7,940 bases of DNA from Phycisphaerales bacterium UBA1926 (lineage in GTDB: Bacteria; Planctomycetota; Phycisphaerae; Phycisphaerales; UBA1924), in the NCBI GenBank assembly GCA_002337215.1, contig DDFO01000026.1:19707-27646 (forward strand), written 5' to 3'. Below the pieces are notes generated by a model, which saw nothing but the letters and a program-made list of their open reading frames with translations, was not told the origin of the DNA and searched no databases. Shown in pieces: positions 6,091-7,940 of the stretch. How positions within the stretch are numbered: the first letter of the stretch is position 1; every line of letters starts with the position of its first letter. The position numbers were made by a program, and so were the translations under genes.

Positions 6091-6131
6091 GTGTGCCGAT
6101 GCACATTTGTGCGCGATCGGTGCCCGCACAC
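6091..6131. repeat. Nested inverted repeat upstream of the Maf-like gene
   Basis: Three arms nest around one centre: GCACA (6101-6105) with TGTGC (6108-6112), CCGAT (6096-6100) with ATCGG (6116-6120), and GTGTG (6091-6095) with CACAC (6127-6131). Bulges of three and six bases lie on the right side only. The inner dyad GCACA-TT-TGTGC looks like a binding site for a dimeric regulator, and the whole could fold as an RNA stem of 15 pairs. It lies 76 bases before the Maf-like start. Confidence 0.45.
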
Positions 6132-6195
6132 TCTACCGCCCTGTCCGGAGCGGTCGGGCGCGCGGTTGCGTGGCGGGGGCGTGCGCCCCGGAATC

Positions 6196-6199
6196 GGAG
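6196..6199 (+). promoter_or_regulatory. Ribosome binding site of the Maf-like gene
   Basis: GGAG lies 7 bases before the first of two adjacent ATG codons (6207 and 6210), supporting a start there and not at the inner methionine 42. Confidence 0.6.
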
Positions 6200-6206
6200 T
6201 GACCCG

Positions 6207-7940
6207 ATGATGAACGGCGACGGCGTATCCCAGAGCGGCGGGGGCCTTTCGGGCTTTGATCTCGGGGGGTTCGACCTCGGCGGACCGGCGGTGCTGGGCG
6301 GCGCGTCGTCCGAGGTCTTTGAACGCAACATGGTGGTGCTCGCGCGGACAAGCCCGCACGCGGCGGCGCAGATCCGCGCGGCCTCGCCGACTTCGAGCAC
6401 GGAATGGGTCGAGTCGGACGAGGCCGACCCGGGTCTCGTGCTGCACGAGGGGGCGGGCGAGAGCGACCCGCTCGGGATGCTGGAGCTGATGGGCGGCGGC
6501 CCGGGTTCGTCGCGTGTGCTCGCGAGCCGGCGTCGGCCGATCACGGAGGGCGTCAAACTGGCCGAGGGCGTGGATCTGGAGGGCGTCGCGTCGGTGTGCG
6601 TCTACGGGTTCGGGGCGGGCTATCACTGCCGGGCGCTGGGCGAGCGGCTGGGGCGGATGGGCGCGGTGGTGTGCTTCGAGCCCGACGTCGGGCTTCTCCG
6701 CAGCGTGTTCGAGCGGGTCGATCACTCGGCGTGGATGCTGGGGACGAACTTTATCATCGTGACGGAGGCGGACCACCCTTCGGCGGTGACCGCCGCGATC
6801 GGCGGGATCGAGGCGATCCTGTCGCTGGGTGTGCGCGTGGTGGAGCACCCGGCGAGCCGGGCTCGGCTGAAGCCGACCGCGGCGCGGTTCGGTGAGTCGT
6901 TCACAAAGGCGATGCGATCGATGCGGACGAGCGTGATGACGACGCTCGTGCGCGCGCAGGCGTCGCTGCAGAACGTGCTGATGAACGCCGACCACTACGC
7001 GCGGTCCGAGGGGATCGGTGCGCTCAGGGATGTTGCGAAGGGCCGGCCCGCGGTGGTGGTGTCGGCGGGCCCGAGTCTCGAGCGGAACCTGCACCTGCTT
7101 GCGGAGCCGGGCGTGCGGGACCGGGTCGTGATCATCGCGGCGCAGACGATGCTCAAGCCGATGCTGCGGAAGGGCATCAGGCCTCACTTTGTATGCGCAC
7201 TCGACTACCACGAACTGAGCAAGCGGTTCTATGAGGGGCTGACAGCTTCGGATGTCGAGGGCGTGACGCTGGTGGTCGAGCCGAAGGCGAACCCGGCGAT
7301 CCTGGACGCGTTCCCGGGCGTGATCCGCTGCGTGCAGGACGCGATGCTCGACGAGACGCTCGGCTCGGACCTCGCGGGCGAGAAGGCGTCGATCCGTCCC
7401 GGTGCAACGGTGGCGCACCTCTGTTCGTATCTGGGACGGCACTTGGGGTGCGATCCGCTGGTGTTCATCGGGCAGGACCTCGGGTTCACCGACGGGCAGT
7501 ACTACTCGGCGGGCGCGGCGATCCACGACGTGTGGGCGGGCGAGCTCGGACCCGTGCGGACGCTCGAGATGTTCGAATGGGAGCGGATCGTGCGCTCCAA
7601 GAACATGCTCCGCAAAGCGGAGGACGTGCTGGGCCGGCCCATCTACACCGACGAGCAGATGGCGACGTACCTCTCGCAGTTCGAGGTTGATTTCGCGGCG
7701 GACGTCGCGAAGGGGCTCTCGGTCATCGACGCGACGGAGGGCGGCATACGCAAGCGGCACGCCGAGGTGAAATCGCTCGCGGACGCGCTCGCGGCGTGCG
7801 CCTCGGCCGAGCCGTTGCCCGGGGTGTTGACCGCGCCGGATGCTCGGGTGCCTGATCGGTCGCCCGAGGTCGCCGCTCGGTTGGAGGAGATCGCGAAGCA
7901 GGCGGTGCGGGTCGAGTCGCTGAGCCGGAAGGCGGCGGGG
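6207..7940 (+). CDS. Maf/DUF115 motility-associated glycosyltransferase-like protein (cut at the right edge)
   Basis: The frame stays open for 578 codons to the window end. Full family members usually run past 600 residues, so the C-terminus is missing. The N-terminal part has a Rossmann-like loop, VYGFGAGYHC (residues 132-141), followed by VVCFEPD, as in the Maf N-terminal domain. The DUF115 core follows: VVVSAGPSLERNLHLL (283-298), then the 'RPHFVCALDYHE' stretch near residue 330, and VFIGQDLGFTDGQYYSAG (419-436) with the conserved GQDL. In Campylobacter, Helicobacter, Aeromonas and others, Maf proteins are needed to glycosylate flagellin with nonulosonic acids or for phase-variable motility; the DUF115 fold is related to MptE pyrophosphokinases and sialyltransferases. 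An odd glycine-rich head with a tandem FDLGG (17-26) precedes the domain. The FlgM-like gene 2.2 kb away fits a flagellar setting. Which sugar or protein it acts on is unknown. Confidence 0.85.
   Translation, partial: MMNGDGVSQSGGGLSGFDLGGFDLGGPAVLGGASSEVFERNMVVLARTSPHAAAQIRAASPTSSTEWVESDEADPGLVLHEGAGESDPLGMLELMGGGPGSSRVLASRRRPITEGVKLAEGVDLEGVASVCVYGFGAGYHCRALGERLGRMGAVVCFEPDVGLLRSVFERVDHSAWMLGTNFIIVTEADHPSAVTAAIGGIEAILSLGVRVVEHPASRARLKPTAARFGESFTKAMRSMRTSVMTTLVRAQASLQNVLMNADHYARSEGIGALRDVAKGRPAVVVSAGPSLERNLHLLAEPGVRDRVVIIAAQTMLKPMLRKGIRPHFVCALDYHELSKRFYEGLTASDVEGVTLVVEPKANPAILDAFPGVIRCVQDAMLDETLGSDLAGEKASIRPGATVAHLCSYLGRHLGCDPLVFIGQDLGFTDGQYYSAGAAIHDVWAGELGPVRTLEMFEWERIVRSKNMLRKAEDVLGRPIYTDEQMATYLSQFEVDFAADVAKGLSVIDATEGGIRKRHAEVKSLADALAACASAEPLPGVLTAPDARVPDRSPEVAARLEEIAKQAVRVESLSRKAAG

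Noticed and set aside
5367..7760. A 797-codon open frame on the minus strand covering most of the Maf-like gene.
   Set aside because: Only the last 216 codons look like a protein. The rest is arginine- and histidine-rich and is the antisense shadow of a GC-rich gene.

Overview
The window is GC-rich bacterial DNA, and its gene content suggests a flagellated member of the Planctomycetes, most likely of the Phycisphaerae type. That assignment is an inference from the protein styles: a long IspE, a secreted protein opening with an 'LLTNGGAE..GGLDGW' motif, a FlgM-like protein close to a Maf/DUF115 protein, and frequent weak or missing Shine-Dalgarno sites. Nothing in the window fixes the species. 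I see eight protein-coding genes, two of them cut by the window edges, and no tRNA, rRNA, CRISPR array or insertion sequence.

Left part (1-3760), mostly housekeeping. On the minus strand lie the start of a secreted protein (1-224, cut at the left edge), with a recognisable promoter and ribosome binding site, and a NIF3-family metal-binding protein (395-1585). Only 44 bp away and divergent is ispE (1630-2664), a kinase of the non-mevalonate isoprenoid pathway. It is followed 43 bp later by a ROK-family sugar kinase (2708-3673), probably in the same transcript. A strong hairpin (3714-3742), with A residues on one side and a T-rich stretch on the other, closes this unit and probably serves the convergent gene too.

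Middle part (3771-6017). On the minus strand is a 93-aa FlgM-like anti-sigma factor (3771-4052) with a very good ribosome binding site. A 299-bp divergent intergenic region separates it from a predicted lipoprotein (4352-5314) whose two halves both resemble SPOR-type modules. Convergent to that is a small protein with two membrane segments and an NTF2-like outer domain (5367-6017).

Right part (6018-7940). A 189-bp divergent intergenic region rich in inverted repeats leads to a Maf/DUF115 protein (6207 to beyond the right edge), a family linked to flagellin glycosylation and motility.

The flgM-like gene and the Maf-like gene suggest that the right half is next to a flagellar locus. The lipoprotein and the NTF2-like membrane protein between them have no clear function and could be motility or envelope accessories, but that rests on position only. 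I did not find a clear-cut undescribed system. The most useful leads are the variant zinc motif of the ROK kinase, the eukaryote-like metal motif of the NIF3 protein, the duplicated lipoprotein, and the nested dyad upstream of the Maf gene.
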